A DNA stretch of 64,000 nt from Archilochus colubris (Eukaryota > Chordata > Aves > Apodiformes > Trochilidae). The notes under the pieces were generated by a model that worked only from the letters and a program-made list of their open reading frames with translations, ran no database searches and was not told the DNA's origin. How positions within the stretch are numbered: the stretch's first letter is position 1; each line of letters begins with the position of its first letter. Of the stretch, positions 10,951 to 23,226 are shown in pieces. The position numbers and the translations under genes are program-made. The DNA lies in the NCBI GenBank assembly GCA_023079485.1, contig CM041102.1, positions 2,179,269-2,243,268 of the forward strand, in the 5' to 3' direction.

Positions 10951-11024
10951 CTTTTTCTTTTTCTTTTTCTTTTCTTTTTCTTTTTTTTTTTTCCTTTTTT
11001 TTTCCTTCTTTTTTTTTTTTTTTT
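10951..11024. repeat. Polypyrimidine tract (CTTTT-type)
   Basis: About 74 bases of almost pure T with interspersed single or double C, starting as CTTTTT units and ending in a run of T. It could be a simple repeat or the complement of a retroposon A-tail; no element body was recognised next to it. Confidence 0.9.
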
Positions 11025-14000
11025 GTATGTTTAAGAATACATTCATCCCTTCTTTCCCCTGTTTTGTGAAGTTTAAAAGGCTTCAAAGCACCCAGAAAGA
11101 CTCAGGACTGAATTCCTACCTCTGCAGAGAGGACAAGAAGCTGTTCACACTTGGCAGAGAGAGTGGTTGGGACATTTGGCATCCGGATGTAAGGAATGTT
11201 CCAGTGATGCCTCGTGGTTCATGTTCAAGAATGACTTTTTGACTCTTAACCACTATATTTAAAGATTTGCTGGGCAGTAGATGTGACTGATATTTCTATG
11301 AAACTAATCCCCCTGTGCAGGAGGCTCTCAGCTCTCTGATCGAAATGTGGTTTTAGTTGGGGTTAATTGGAGCATGAGGATTTATTTTCAGCTCAGATTT
11401 TTCTTCTTTGGCTTCAGTCTGGAAGTGTTGAAGGTTTCACCTTCCCGATGCAAGAATAAAATGAAAACAAGATCCTAAGTTGCTTGCTTAGAATAATCTG
11501 AATGGAGCTTTATATAACATACGAATACTTCTGGAGAAAAAGAAGAAAAAAAAAAACCAAAATATAGAACCTGCAGCTGAAAAACAAGGGCTGTGGGGTT
11601 GCAGAGGAAAACCACCCCCACGCCGGGCATCCCTCCGGCGTTGCATTCCCAAGCAAAAAGAAAAAGTAAAAAAGACATTTAATTGACCAAAGTCCTGATT
11701 GTCTTTTCAGACACCCTTCTTGATGTGGTTGGAGATTGGAACCCTTTTGGAAAGCAACCTGACATTTCATAGCTTAGATATTTCCTCCATTGCTTTTGAC
11801 TTGCAGGCCTCAATTATTTCCACCAGGAGAGAGGTTGCCAAGCTGATGAAATTGGAACCAGAGTGGATGTTATAAAATACAGGTAGCTCTGGCTGCTGTG
11901 CCTGATGCTGCCTCGTGTGGTTTTTAAATTTTACTCCTTTTGACTCCATTTCCAGGCTGCAACAGGGCATGGGCTGTGCAGGAGCAGGAGCAGGAGCAGC
12001 TCTGCTGGCAGCCTCTGTGGGTGCCTCCCCATCTGGGTCCAGGTATTGGTTTTAGCTTGGTTTCTAATCTGGAAAATTTCTTTACAGTTTTTGCAAGGAC
12101 AAAGTATTCTTCTCGGCTGTGGAGGGAAAGGAGGGAAATCATTCTTATCCCTCAACAGGTTTTGATGGAAATTATATTCCTGTGCCAAATGATCACCGAA
12201 AACATTTTTAAAGAACATTTATGGGGAAAAAATGTTGCAATTCTCTGGCTTTTTGTTCCCTGTTTTAACTTTTTGTGGGGATGGAAACTGGTAAACTTTC
12301 AATTTACTGCAGCCATCCCTTTTTATAGCTTAGAAAAACACCTCTCCCAGGGCTTTGCTATCAAACCTACGGGACCCAACTGCATTAATACATCTGGAGC
12401 TGCTGGAGCTCAGCACAGATGAAAATCTGGCCCAAGTAGTGATGCTTAAATAAGATGGACTCTTAAATTTACATTTTCAAGGGCTCTTCACTTCTAACAG
12501 TGCTGAGCAAGGCACTGGCTGGGGCTGGACAGCCAAGGGTTCCTCTGGACACAAGAAAAACTCAGCTGAGTCCCCTGTGATACCCCTTGGAACTGGAGGT
12601 GATGTTGGACCCACCTCAGAGCATCAAAACTTCTTTGTGCCATCCCCATCCTCGTGCCAGTGCCATGCCAACCCATTCCTGCAAAGTGGCCTTAATTAAA
12701 TACAAGGTTTGGCTCTAAATGTTTTGGAGCTGATATTCCAGAGCCAAGGATGGCACAGTTCCCACCAGAAGCAAGATGGAGACACCTGGGGCAATGCTCA
12801 TCCCATCACCTGGAGTCCTGAGGCAGTTCTGTCACCTGGATTAATGAGAGGCAGATGCTCTGAAGCAGTGGTGATTTGTGCAGACTCTGGAGCTGATTGC
12901 AGGATGGATGCTCCCCCAGGGGAGCATTATCTGTGCTCTCCTCTGGGAGACACTAATCAAAGCTATAAGGAGCAGTTTGTCTCTGCCAGCACTTGAAGCT
13001 CGAGGACGTTTCTGTAGGAAGTTACAGTGGTAAAACATCCTCTGTAGCATGTAAACAGTTTTTCCCTATTCAATATGGTCAAAAATAAAAGAGAGAGCTG
13101 TGTAAACATCTCCAAGTTGCCCTTGCTTGTCTTTCAGTCCTGAGCTGCTGAGTAGAAAGCTCTGCTCAGGAGCCAGTACATCCTGGAACTTCCTTCTATC
13201 CCTAATCCAGCACAAATACAAAACCTAATCAGATTTCCACGTAATCAATCCATGTTCTTAGAGAGGAAAAGAGCCCTTAACAGCTGACTGGGAGACCTTG
13301 GAGTATAATAGAGCTCTCCAAAGGCACAGGTGTGCCAAAATACTTCACCAACAGTGTGTGAGAAAGTATTCTCATTGTTCCCAAACCCTGGGAAAAACAT
13401 ATCCTGTTCCCATTTGGAAAATGTGCCATTCACAAGGCTCTGCATATTCTGCTCGGGGCAGGAACGTGCAGTTGTCTCCTTGCAGCCATCCCTGCTCGGG
13501 GGGCTGCTGATAAACTTTCTCTCACTTCCTTGCATTGTCCTGCTCCCAAACAAGCTGGAGAGACCACACTGGTGTCCTTGTCCTCCTCAGATGCACAGCT
13601 ACAGCTGTGCCCACGCCAGCTTTGAGCTCTTTCTTTCCAGGCTGATTTCTATCAAGGAAGATATGAAAGGAAGAAGCTCTCTGGACACTTGAATTCTTCT
13701 CTCTGTCCCCTTCCCATGTGGGTGATCTGGGGTGGGGTGTTCCCTACAGAGGTCCTGAGCCAGTTAGGGAGTGATGGTGAGAGAGGGAAGTGAGAGAGAC
13801 CAGAATAAACTCAGCTGATAGGAAACGTGGGTGTTGTGGTCACACCTAAATGAGCAACAAAATAAGGGAAAGAGAAGGATGGCTGCTGAGAAGAGTGACA
13901 AAAACTCAGTGGCAGGGAAATGCTTTTAAAGTTTTGACTCATGTGAGTGTATCTACAGCTTCCACTTGAATCCGTGTGCAGGATTTTGATTAAAACTATC

Positions 14001-15760
14001 TCACAAAATAACAACAGCTGAGAGGGAAAGCATGCTTCTGCTTCAGAATTTCTGTTAAAAGTTGCTTCATTTTGATATTACAACCACACTATGGGAGCAG
14101 CAGCTCATGAGCATCTCTCCTGCCTCTGTGCAGAGGATAGCAGAGGGAGCAGCAATGAGATTCCACTTCTGATGACCAGGTGCTTTCTGATACCTGGAAT
14201 GTGCCTTTCTGAATAAGGATGAGTGTAGAGCAAAGAAAATGGAAGTGGCATTTCAATTTCAATGTGCTCACTACCTTGGTCTCATTTAAAGACGTTTTCA
14301 GACTTTTGCCAATTCACTGAGAGCTTCCAGCTCCTAAACCTTCTCATAAGGGAAGTGAGGATACATCAGACAGAGAAAAAATCTGGAATTTTCACAATCC
14401 ATGTCAAGAATTGCTCACGTGGCCTCTGAGCATCACTCCACCACCCAGCAGAGCAGATGGGAGCTCATGACTCCATTCTGTGCCATTAACCAGCTCACAC
14501 TGGGGGTTTTCTACCTGATGGGGACAGATCTGGGGCAGGAGAGTGAGCAGGGGTGGGTGGTGCAGCTTGTCAGGAGGTTTGATCTAGTGCTGTGAGTTCT
14601 CTCTGCAGATGTCTGGTAACCCGAGCCCCAGGTGAAGCCATCAGAAAGTGGCTCTCACTTCCTGGCTAAGGAAAGGCATCTCCCAACACTTAGCAGCCAA
14701 ACTGGCTCCTCTTGGATTTAAACATTCAGATGTTGAAGCCACAATCAGTTCCAGCCTAAGCAGAGTTCATTGGAGGTTCAAGACATTCAAGTCGTGAATT
14801 AATTCCCACCAGCACCAGAACGTCCTTGATTTTACAGAGATTGGAAAAATACTGTAGTAAATAAAACTTGGGTATGAGTAAGAATTCTTTTTTGTAGACT
14901 GATGGGAGTGCTGGAGCAGTTTGTGGTGTTACTTTCAGATGACTGAAGTGATGTTTTAACACCACAGTGGTGTTTTCCAACACTGCTAAACAGCAATTAT
15001 TTAGTTATACTATTGGAAATGTATATTGAGAGAGCAGCCTGGATTTTCATAGAGAAATCACCCGTTTTGGATGTCAGTTTTCAGACAACCATGGTAAATG
15101 CTTGCAGAGGAGCCAGTGGTTCCAGGGACCCATCACCCAGCCTGGCACATGGTAGTGATCATCACAGTGCTTTCTTCAAATCCAGCCTGATGCTGGGTGG
15201 TGTTGAGACACTTAGAGATGCTCTGGAGCACCTGGTAGGACATGGGCACCAACTTCTCAGCTCTAGCCCCCAGATGACCCTGAGGAGAGGATTTTTTTGT
15301 TGCAAGGGCAGTTGTTGCAAAGGAAAAAATCCCTGCAGAGCAGAGCTCCAGCCCCATGGCTTTGCAGACCCCAAAACACCCCACACTGTAGGTAATTCCT
15401 TTGCAGGGGGTACCATGGATTACACTTCCACCAGCCGTAGGCAGTAGCAGGAGCATTTAGCAGCTTCCTTTCCCCCAGGGAGCAGCAGTGTGGCAGACAG
15501 AGGGGGGGCCAGGACCAAAATCCTCCCCCTTTGCACTGCCAACAAAAACAGGGAAGTGTTTTACCACCATGGCCCTGCTCTCAGCCATGGGGTCAGCATA
15601 AAGGTTGCACAACAAACCTTTTAAAAATGAAGTGTCTTTAAAAAGACTCATTTGTTTTTTGTTTTGATTTTTTTTTTTTACCTTATGAGAAGCTAAGTAA
15701 AAGCAGCAAATTGTTTTGGTTTGGTTTTTTTTGTTTTATTTTGTTTTTAACCAATGAAAG
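11025..15760. other. Long non-coding stretch, no gene recognised
   Basis: About 4.7 kb of unique-looking sequence. The longest frames, 160 codons at 11940-12422 and 144 at 15013-15447, have antisense competitors and no recognisable motif. A repeat-coded GCAGGA run lies near 11980-12000. T-rich tracts at 15655-15755 precede the second ~50-bp repeat locus. No RNA gene is recognised. Confidence 0.55.
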
Positions 15761-15938
15761 TTAATGTTTATAGCAGCCTGGGAGCTGGAAACCCAACTTA
15801 AGAAACGCTTAATGTTTAGATCTACTTAGTGGTTGGAAAAAACAACTTTTTAAATGCTCCAGCAAGTGGAAACAGCCACCCCTTGTAAACAAACCTTTAG
15901 CATTAAGATATTTCTTAGCAGTGGAAAACCTTAACTGC
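15761..15938 (+). repeat. Degenerate ~50-bp tandem repeat array, locus 2
   Basis: Units align at 15761-15808 (48 bp), 15809-15857 (49 bp), about 15858-15895 and about 15896-15938. The first two begin TTAATGTTTA and continue to a TGG(T/A)TGGAAAA or GAGCTGGAAA block followed by CAACTT. They match the units of the array at 3398-3586, about 12.4 kb away and in the same orientation. The later units are more decayed. The family is not one I can name. Confidence 0.6.
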
Positions 15939-17350
15939 ATGGAGACATATTTCTGAGACATTTCAGAGTGATCACAGGCTGCCGGCATAACCACGTTCTG
16001 TCAGCAGAGACATCAATGATCAATGGAGAGGAAAGAAGAAAGAGTTTCCATACAGGATACTTGCTGAATGTTTGTTTCACAATAATTTACTGTATTACAC
16101 ACATAATTCACATCCATACCCAATCCATCCCCGCCGTACTCGAGTTTCAGGTTTTAGGGGCACTGAAGTTAAACCAACACAAACAGCAAAGGGTCGGGCA
16201 CCAGAAATCAGAAATATTGGTTGTTTTCTGCAAGCACAGTAAAAATTCCCAGCCCTAAGATAAGCCTGCCAGATATTTTAGTGGTGACCTTGAAAAAAAT
16301 AATAGAACAACCTGCTCAGATGGTGTTTTGCCTCCAAAACCTCATTTCAACCCTGGTCTTGTGCTTTGGAGCTGCTCGCCCTGACCGTGGCTTGAAGCGT
16401 CCTTGAGGTGAGCTGTGTTTGGGAAGTTTGTTTTCCCAAAGAAATGCTGGAAGTGCCACCATGAGACAATGAAATGCATCCGACTGGCTGCTGGCAGGGA
16501 AGTGGCAGGGATGAACTCAGAGGTCTTTTCCATCCTTTGTGCTTGGATGGCTCGGTGCGTGTACCCATTACTGCTGGTGGCTGCTGGATGCAGCTGCTGG
16601 GACATCCACCAGCCCATCAGGATGTGACAGCAGCCAGGGCTGTCCTCCTCCTGTCCCTCCATGCCACCACAATGCCACACATGATCAGTGTGATCCCAGG
16701 AGGCTGTGTGTCCCCTTCTCCCACGGCAGAAGGAAAAAGCAACCAAGGACTGGGAAAACCCCCCAGTGAGCTGGGAACAGTGGCAGAGCCCCAGCTCTCC
16801 CCATCGGGATGAGGAAGGATTTAGGGAAGGCAACTCCACTAAAAGGGCTGAAGTGCTGCAGGACTAAGGGTGAGTGAGATATCTACAGATCCCTCACCCA
16901 AATTTTGGCACCCTGTGCCCCAGGACCCATGGGGGGGGGTTGGCCTGGCATCTCCTGGAGGCTGGGAGCAAAAAACCCACGGTGTGACACGCTTCTCCTG
17001 CTGGCTCATTTCCTTAGGAAAAATCGGGAGCTTTGATCCCCTTGTGTGAGCCAACACCCGCTGCTGTTCTCACTGTGCACCCTCGGCAGGGCTAAAAAAA
17101 AAAAACCAACCCTGGAGGCACCCAACAATGCGCAGAGCCCCGGGCTGCACAGAGCTGACTAAGCCCCTGGGCCGAGGTTAGGTAATTTCCTTGCATAAAT
17201 CTCTTTTCAAGAAGGATTTCGAGCAGACTTTAACCACTACCAGACTTCTCTCCTCTGGATTTGATCCTGAGGAAATACCTGATAATAAACAAATACCTTG
17301 CTGGGATCCTCAGCCTTGCCAGAAGTGACTGTTGATCTTTACAAAAATTG
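15939..17350. other. Non-coding stretch, no gene recognised
   Basis: A GC-richer interval at about 16340-16840 allows several overlapping open frames on both strands, up to 165 codons on the minus strand. That is the pattern expected of GC-rich non-coding DNA. A run of nine G lies near 16932. No domain or RNA gene is recognised. Confidence 0.55.
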
Positions 17351-17435
17351 CTTTTTTTTTTCCTTTTTTTTTTCTTTCTTTTTTTTTCCTTCTTTCCTTT
17401 TTATCTTCTTTTTTTCTTTCTTTTTTTCTTTTCAT
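17351..17435. repeat. Polypyrimidine tract
   Basis: About 85 bases are almost wholly T with scattered C, like the tract at 10951-11024. It is probably simple sequence. An adjoining retroposon body was not recognised. Confidence 0.85.
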
Positions 17436-20400
17436 TTCACCTTCTGTTTTCTCAACTTTACTCTTTTTTTAGTTAAAAAAATAAACCAATAAACAGACAA
17501 ACTGTAACCATAGAGGGCTAAGAAGGTGTTGCAGAACAAACAAGCCCCAGCAAGGTTCCCACATCCATGGAAGGATAGAATTGCACTGCTGTGTCCATGC
17601 TTCCAAAACACCTAACCCTCAACCCCCCTGCTTTATTCTTTACCTAATTTAAGATTTCCATGTGGATTTGGAGCAGCTTTTCTACATTTCCAGTGATCTT
17701 ACTGAAGACAGTAAGGCTCAGAGCATCAGAGGGATGCAGCCAGGGGGAAGCTCAGGTGGCTGAGCAGTGCAGCAGAAGGACAGAGCTGTGCACAGTGTTT
17801 ATTCTTGGCCTTTTCAGTCTGGTTTTCTAAGAAAATACAGCAGAAAACCAAGCTCAAGGACTTTCACATCCTGGGAAGAGTCATCTGTGTGAGATACACA
17901 CCTACCATCACTTGCCAATAACTCAGCCTTCACCTGCAGATCAGAAAAACTCTCTAAATCTGTGATTTAATTGAGTCAGATTTTTAATCTGACTGCTTAT
18001 TTTTAATCTGACTTCCTGCACTTAACCCTCAGATCACATCTGCTGTTTCATGTCAGGGACATGTCTGCTTCCATGTCTAAAAGATAAAGTTTCATTGAAC
18101 AAATGACTGATTATTCTCTATAAAGGCTTAAAACAGGTCTTTTAAACTGCTTTTTTTTTGGAAACTGCTTTGAGGATTAAGGGGATTTTGGAACAGTGAT
18201 ATCACATCTTACATGGGGGTAAAATTACCTGGAGCTGCAAGGAAGGTGTGAGTGTGGTGGGGGTGACAAGAAGAGGCACTGGGTCCCTCTGCAACTGGTG
18301 ACACCTCCTCTGCAGGTAAACTTCATGTGTGTCTCTCAAAGATGAAGCTCTTATCACTTAACTGGCCTGTTAAAAAAAGAAAAAAAGAATATTCTTAATA
18401 CTAATTTAACTTCCAGCAGTATTTCTGTAGGTAAGAGGTTTTCCTGACAGTGTAAACTCAAAGAAGGATCATTCAGGAAAAAAAAAGGTTCAGTAATGTA
18501 AACCCTCATTTGGGTCTGTGCCTCAAATTATATCTATTTGATTCTGACTTTCTGCCCAGCTTCCAGTGGAAACTTTTTTTTTTCATTTTAAAAGCAAATT
18601 TCTTGTTTTGAGGGCAACCAAACTAGCAGGTTTTTTTTTCTCTATTCCTCTTTTTATCCAACTATGCCCATCATCTTAGTTACTGCATTCCCATCCTCTC
18701 CTAATCTAGTTCTATGTTTTCTTTGATTTTTCTTTGATTTTGTCTTAAGTGATGTTGAGTGATTTTGTTGAGTGATGTTGAGTTATTCTTCTGACTTGCT
18801 GGAAAATGTTGTTAAAGCCAAAGCAGTTGCAGAAAGTGCAGTGGGAGCTGCACAGGGAAATGGGACCCACTGGAATCAGTGCTGGTGGGAGACCTCAGAG
18901 GGGGAGCAGAGATGCTCTGGCACCCAAACACAAGCTTGGTGATGTTTAAAGTGGATCATGGTGGATTCCAGCTATTTTCCTTTTTCCTCTTCTTCCTGCT
19001 TCTGATTTTGAGCTTTACCACTTAGATGTGAGCACAACTCTCAACTGTTTTGCTCCACAAGGTCCAAGCAAACACACGTTTTAAAGACCTCCTGCCTTAA
19101 TGCTTAAAAAATAGTAAAATAGGGTCATATTTAGACTGCTCACTGTGGGTGTCTCCTATAATCATGAAAAGCAGTTTCAAAGGCTAAGAAAGCACTAAGT
19201 AATTGTTGCAGGGCTGCCAGATCTTGTCTGCAGTGGGTGATAGGAGAGGAGAGGAGTTCTTGGGGTGCCTGCACTGGGTGATCTGAGCAGAGCTCAGAGG
19301 TGCTGCAAGGAAAAGCTCTGCCACTCCCTTTCTTCTCATCCAAGAAAAATAATAAAGAAGGAAGAAATGAATATCTCTGCTATTGCTTTTCATTGTGTCT
19401 TTTTGAAGATGTGATATATGAAGATTTCCTGTAATTACATGTAATAGCTAGAGGGGGAAGAAGGGGGAAGGCAGCAAATGAAAGTCAGAAAAATTAATTC
19501 CTTTAAATCTGTCACTAAGGCTTTTATGAGCCAACCTGTAAATAACTCCTCAGTCAGAGTAACTTTGTTTGCATAACTCAGCTCAAACCCCACAGAGCTG
19601 AAGGACCCCGTGTTTTTCCCCTCACTTGCTGCACATGAAGTGCTATTTGAGACACTAAGATTCTGTAAAGCTGGCTCGGTGGCACAGCACCAGATCTGAG
19701 GGGATGAAACCAGCTCCCCATGCCAGCCTATACATGTCTAAAATTAGCACCAAAGATAGTGGATTCTCAAGTGCTTTATTCCTTTTTTCCCCTCACACCA
19801 GGAGTGGATTTTTGGCTTGCTGCTGAGGACCAGTTGATAATAATAACCTGTGGTTACTGCACCATGGAACTAAAGCAGAGCTGAGCACCTCTCAGTCAGG
19901 AGATGGATGATACCAGTGCTCCCCCTCCTCCCGAGCACACACCACATGGAATTAGCCTACTGGGAGAACTGGGTGATATTGTGCAGGAGGCAGTGGACTT
20001 GGAGCTTTGCAATAATCATCTGCAGATGGCAGGAGAATGTGAGCCTGAGAAACCTAAAGTGGCTGGGTGGCATCCATCCAGGAATCATCATGGGCTCCAG
20101 GACCCTGTTAATAATCTGTAGGGCTAGGGAGGACTCTGACACTGTGGATGGGCTTAGAAGTCCTCATGACCTCCATCCCACCAGTGTTTCTCCTGGCTGC
20201 ACCTTCCCCTCCCTGTGCAGTGATGGAGAAGGGTGTTGGTGCTGTCAGGTTGGTGGAAGCTGGGTGAGGGGATGCTCAGAAGCATTAAATATCTGTTCCC
20301 TGGGTCTGAACCAGGCAATGGGGTGGGTTTCATTCCCCTGCCACCTCTCTGAGGTCCATGCAGATATTCCAGAGGGAATTGCCACACATCCTGACATAGC

Positions 20401-20955
20401 TGGTTGAGGTTGGATGGGTCCTCTAGAAGTGCCTCTCTTTGCTATCCACGTATGCCAAGGAGCCAAGAGCAAAGAGGTAATTTTTGGGCCAAGGAAGACA
20501 TGATCCAGAAAATGGGATCAAAGGAAGAATAGAAGCAAAATGCCACTGATTTTTCATAACCTGTTTTGAAAGCTTCCAGCAGCAAATGCTGTTTCTTTCC
20601 AAGATTTCCAAAACTCCTTGTAGGCTGCACAGGTGTTGGAGGACCACTCAGAGCCAGTTTGCTCTTCTGTTTAGCCCATGGAAAATACTGCTAAAACCTC
20701 ATGCCCTGGGAGACTGAACTGACCCCAAATGGCTTAGCTTGTCTGGAGGCGTTTCTGCAAGCCTGACCTATTAAATATTCTTTATTTGTTATTTCACAAC
20801 AAACACTTTCCCCCCCTCTCCCCTCTTCTAAGGAGACATTTGGCTGGCTGGAAGATAGGGAACAGAGAAATTCCATGACATCATTTGCAGGTGGGCCAGG
20901 CAGAGGTATCTTTACTGTCAGGTTTTCATTTTATTAGATATTACCAGAAAGAAAT
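17436..20955. other. Non-coding stretch with a small hairpin
   Basis: No gene is recognised. A 9-bp perfect inverted repeat with a 3-base loop lies at 17974-17994 (AGTCAGATT and its complement). The right arm's TTTTTAATCTGACT is then repeated directly at about 18000-18013. Short local duplications of GTGATGTTGAGT occur around 18750-18785. The 166-codon frame at 19907-20407 has no recognisable motif. Confidence 0.5.
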
Positions 20956-20957
20956 AA

Positions 20958-21008
<51 letters not shown>
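20956..21008. repeat. (AAT)n trinucleotide microsatellite
   Basis: About 17 uninterrupted AAT units. The purity suggests a recent, probably variable locus. Confidence 0.95.
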
Positions 21009-23205
21009 CTGACTGAACTCCAGCCCAGCAGCAGCAAAATTTCACATTGCCATCTGTGCCAGTAGATTAGCAGCTTTTAGAAGAGGAAGCCAAAGGACCT
21101 GTTTTCTTTAGCAAACATTTTTAAAATCTCTAAATCTCTTGGATTTTTTCAATCCCAGAATAACTTCTGGAGTACAAGGATGCTTTTCTTTTTTAGTCTT
21201 TTCAACAATTCCAAGTACAGATTTGTTCTGGGGAAATCTGAGAGTCTGCCTCGGGTTCAGATAAGTGTAGGAGAGTTGGCATCTTCACCTTGCTAAATTA
21301 ATCCTCCAAACTCAACTCAACCACAGAGACCCCATAAATTTCAAGAGGACTGATGAGAAACTGACGCCTCTGGAGGAGGAGGAGGCATCCTGACTCTGAC
21401 ATTTCCACCTCAGGTCAGACATAGCAATGTCCTAACAGAAGAACAGTCTTAAAATTTTCCATCATTAATGCCATACTGCCCTTAAGAATTGTGTTGGCAC
21501 TGGTCAAATAAATACTGTAGGTATTTTTCTCTGTCCCAAATAAATTTGACCAGGACCTATCTTTTAGAAGACACAGTGTAGCCTTCATTGCAAGATGATT
21601 TCTGCTGATAACACTGGCAAAGTCTCCATATAAACTCTGCTTCTGAGGGGTTGGCTTTCAATGGGAACAAAAAATATGCCTAAATTTATTATGAGGTTCC
21701 TGAGACTCATACTGGCTCTCTGCAGGGGTAAAGGTTGATCAATATTTTCAAAATTTCCATTTTATCTTAGATGGCATGTGTTTGGAAAGGCAAGTTCCTG
21801 AGTTAATAACACAGGGTGAGGGTGCAGGCGAGTGAGGTTCAGCTTGTTATTAGAGGGATGAAAATATATGGAGGGAAAATCTATCATCTACATTTTCCAC
21901 ATGATTTCAAAGAGAAAAGAAACCACTTTGAGTAAAAGCTCTGAGAAAAAGATCACCTCTAATTCTGTAAGTTATGGGTCTATAAATCAGTTAAATAATA
22001 TAGAGCTGGCTGCAAGGCAAATATATCTTCTAGCACCAATAACTATGGGGGAGATTCTCTTATTTGTGACTTGTTCATAATTCACTATAATTGCTGGGAA
22101 AGTGAGGGCTGAGACAATTTAATTCATTCACAATTGGCAATGTTATTAGTTCAGAACAAAAATACTGAGTTATATGAAAACCATCTGGTGTAAACAGAAA
22201 CCATCACTATGGTCAAGCAACAGCTTGGTACAAGTTGATGTTGTTTTAAAAGTCCCAGGACTGAGAGGTTGGTTGGTTGCAACCCAGGCACAAAAGCTTC
22301 ACTTTTAATAAGAATTGGGCCACCCAAACATGAAGACTCTCACTTAATGCTGTCTTGACACTTTTTTGTGTGTGTTCATAGAGTTTGAAGAAAGTGGTGG
22401 TTACTGTGGGGCAGGGCACTGGAAGAGCAGCAGTCACAGGGGCTCCTGAACTCTAGAAGATTCCTCCTGGCTGGAGAGGGATGAAAACTCTTAGAGAAGG
22501 ACTTGCAGACACCTTGTTAACCACCACGATAGCAAACCCCAAGGTCTAGGCAGCCCCAAGCATTCAGTAAAGCAAAAAAGCAGAGTTTTTTTTCTTTGAA
22601 CAATGCTGTAGATGACTGCCTGACATTTCCTGGGAGGGGCTGAAGCTCTGCTCAGGAGATAACAAGTTTGGAAAAGCTCTTGTAGGCTCCTGGGCTTTAA
22701 CACTCACTTGAATCTTCATAAAGGTTCAGATCAAACCTCCACAAAATCAAACCTTTCCCTGAGCATCTTGGAGGGGAGGAAAAGCTTCTGTTTCATTTTG
22801 GACACTTGATATTTTAATCTCCATCCAGAACAGGAAGAAAAAATGAAAAAGATGAAACCTTGCCCATGGGTTGTTGGGGCAGGAGCTCAAGCAGGTGCCT
22901 GCAGGAACCCATCCCCAGGAGTGTTGGGGGTCTGAGGGCTGCACCCTCAGGGAATGGGAGCACTGGGACACCCTTGCAGAGCAGAAGGTGAAGGTGGGGG
23001 TGTTTATGTGAACTCCAGCCCTCCTCCTCCTCCTCCTCCTCCAGCCTGTGGAGGCCCATCTGGCATCAAGGCTGACATCAAATGTGTAGCCACACATCAG
23101 AGCCCTTGGAGGCTGCTGACTTTCCTAGTAAGGAAAACAAGGGAAAACAGATTTTCAGTGCGTGTTGTTTATTTTAACATGGTTTTAGTATTTGATTGAT
23201 TGATT
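21009..23205. other. Non-coding stretch, no gene recognised
   Basis: Unique-looking sequence with open frames of at most about 116 codons. A (CCT)n run of about seven units near 23022-23043 accounts for a glutamate- or arginine-rich stretch in the minus-strand frames there. No gene, RNA or identifiable mobile element is seen. Confidence 0.55.
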
Positions 23206-23226
23206 TTTCTTTCTTTCTTTCTTTCT
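23206..23226. repeat. Short (TTTC)n run ending in TAG
   Basis: About five TTTC units follow GATTGATTGATT and end in CTAG. It resembles a splice acceptor but no open exon follows convincingly, so it is called as a simple repeat. Confidence 0.7.
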
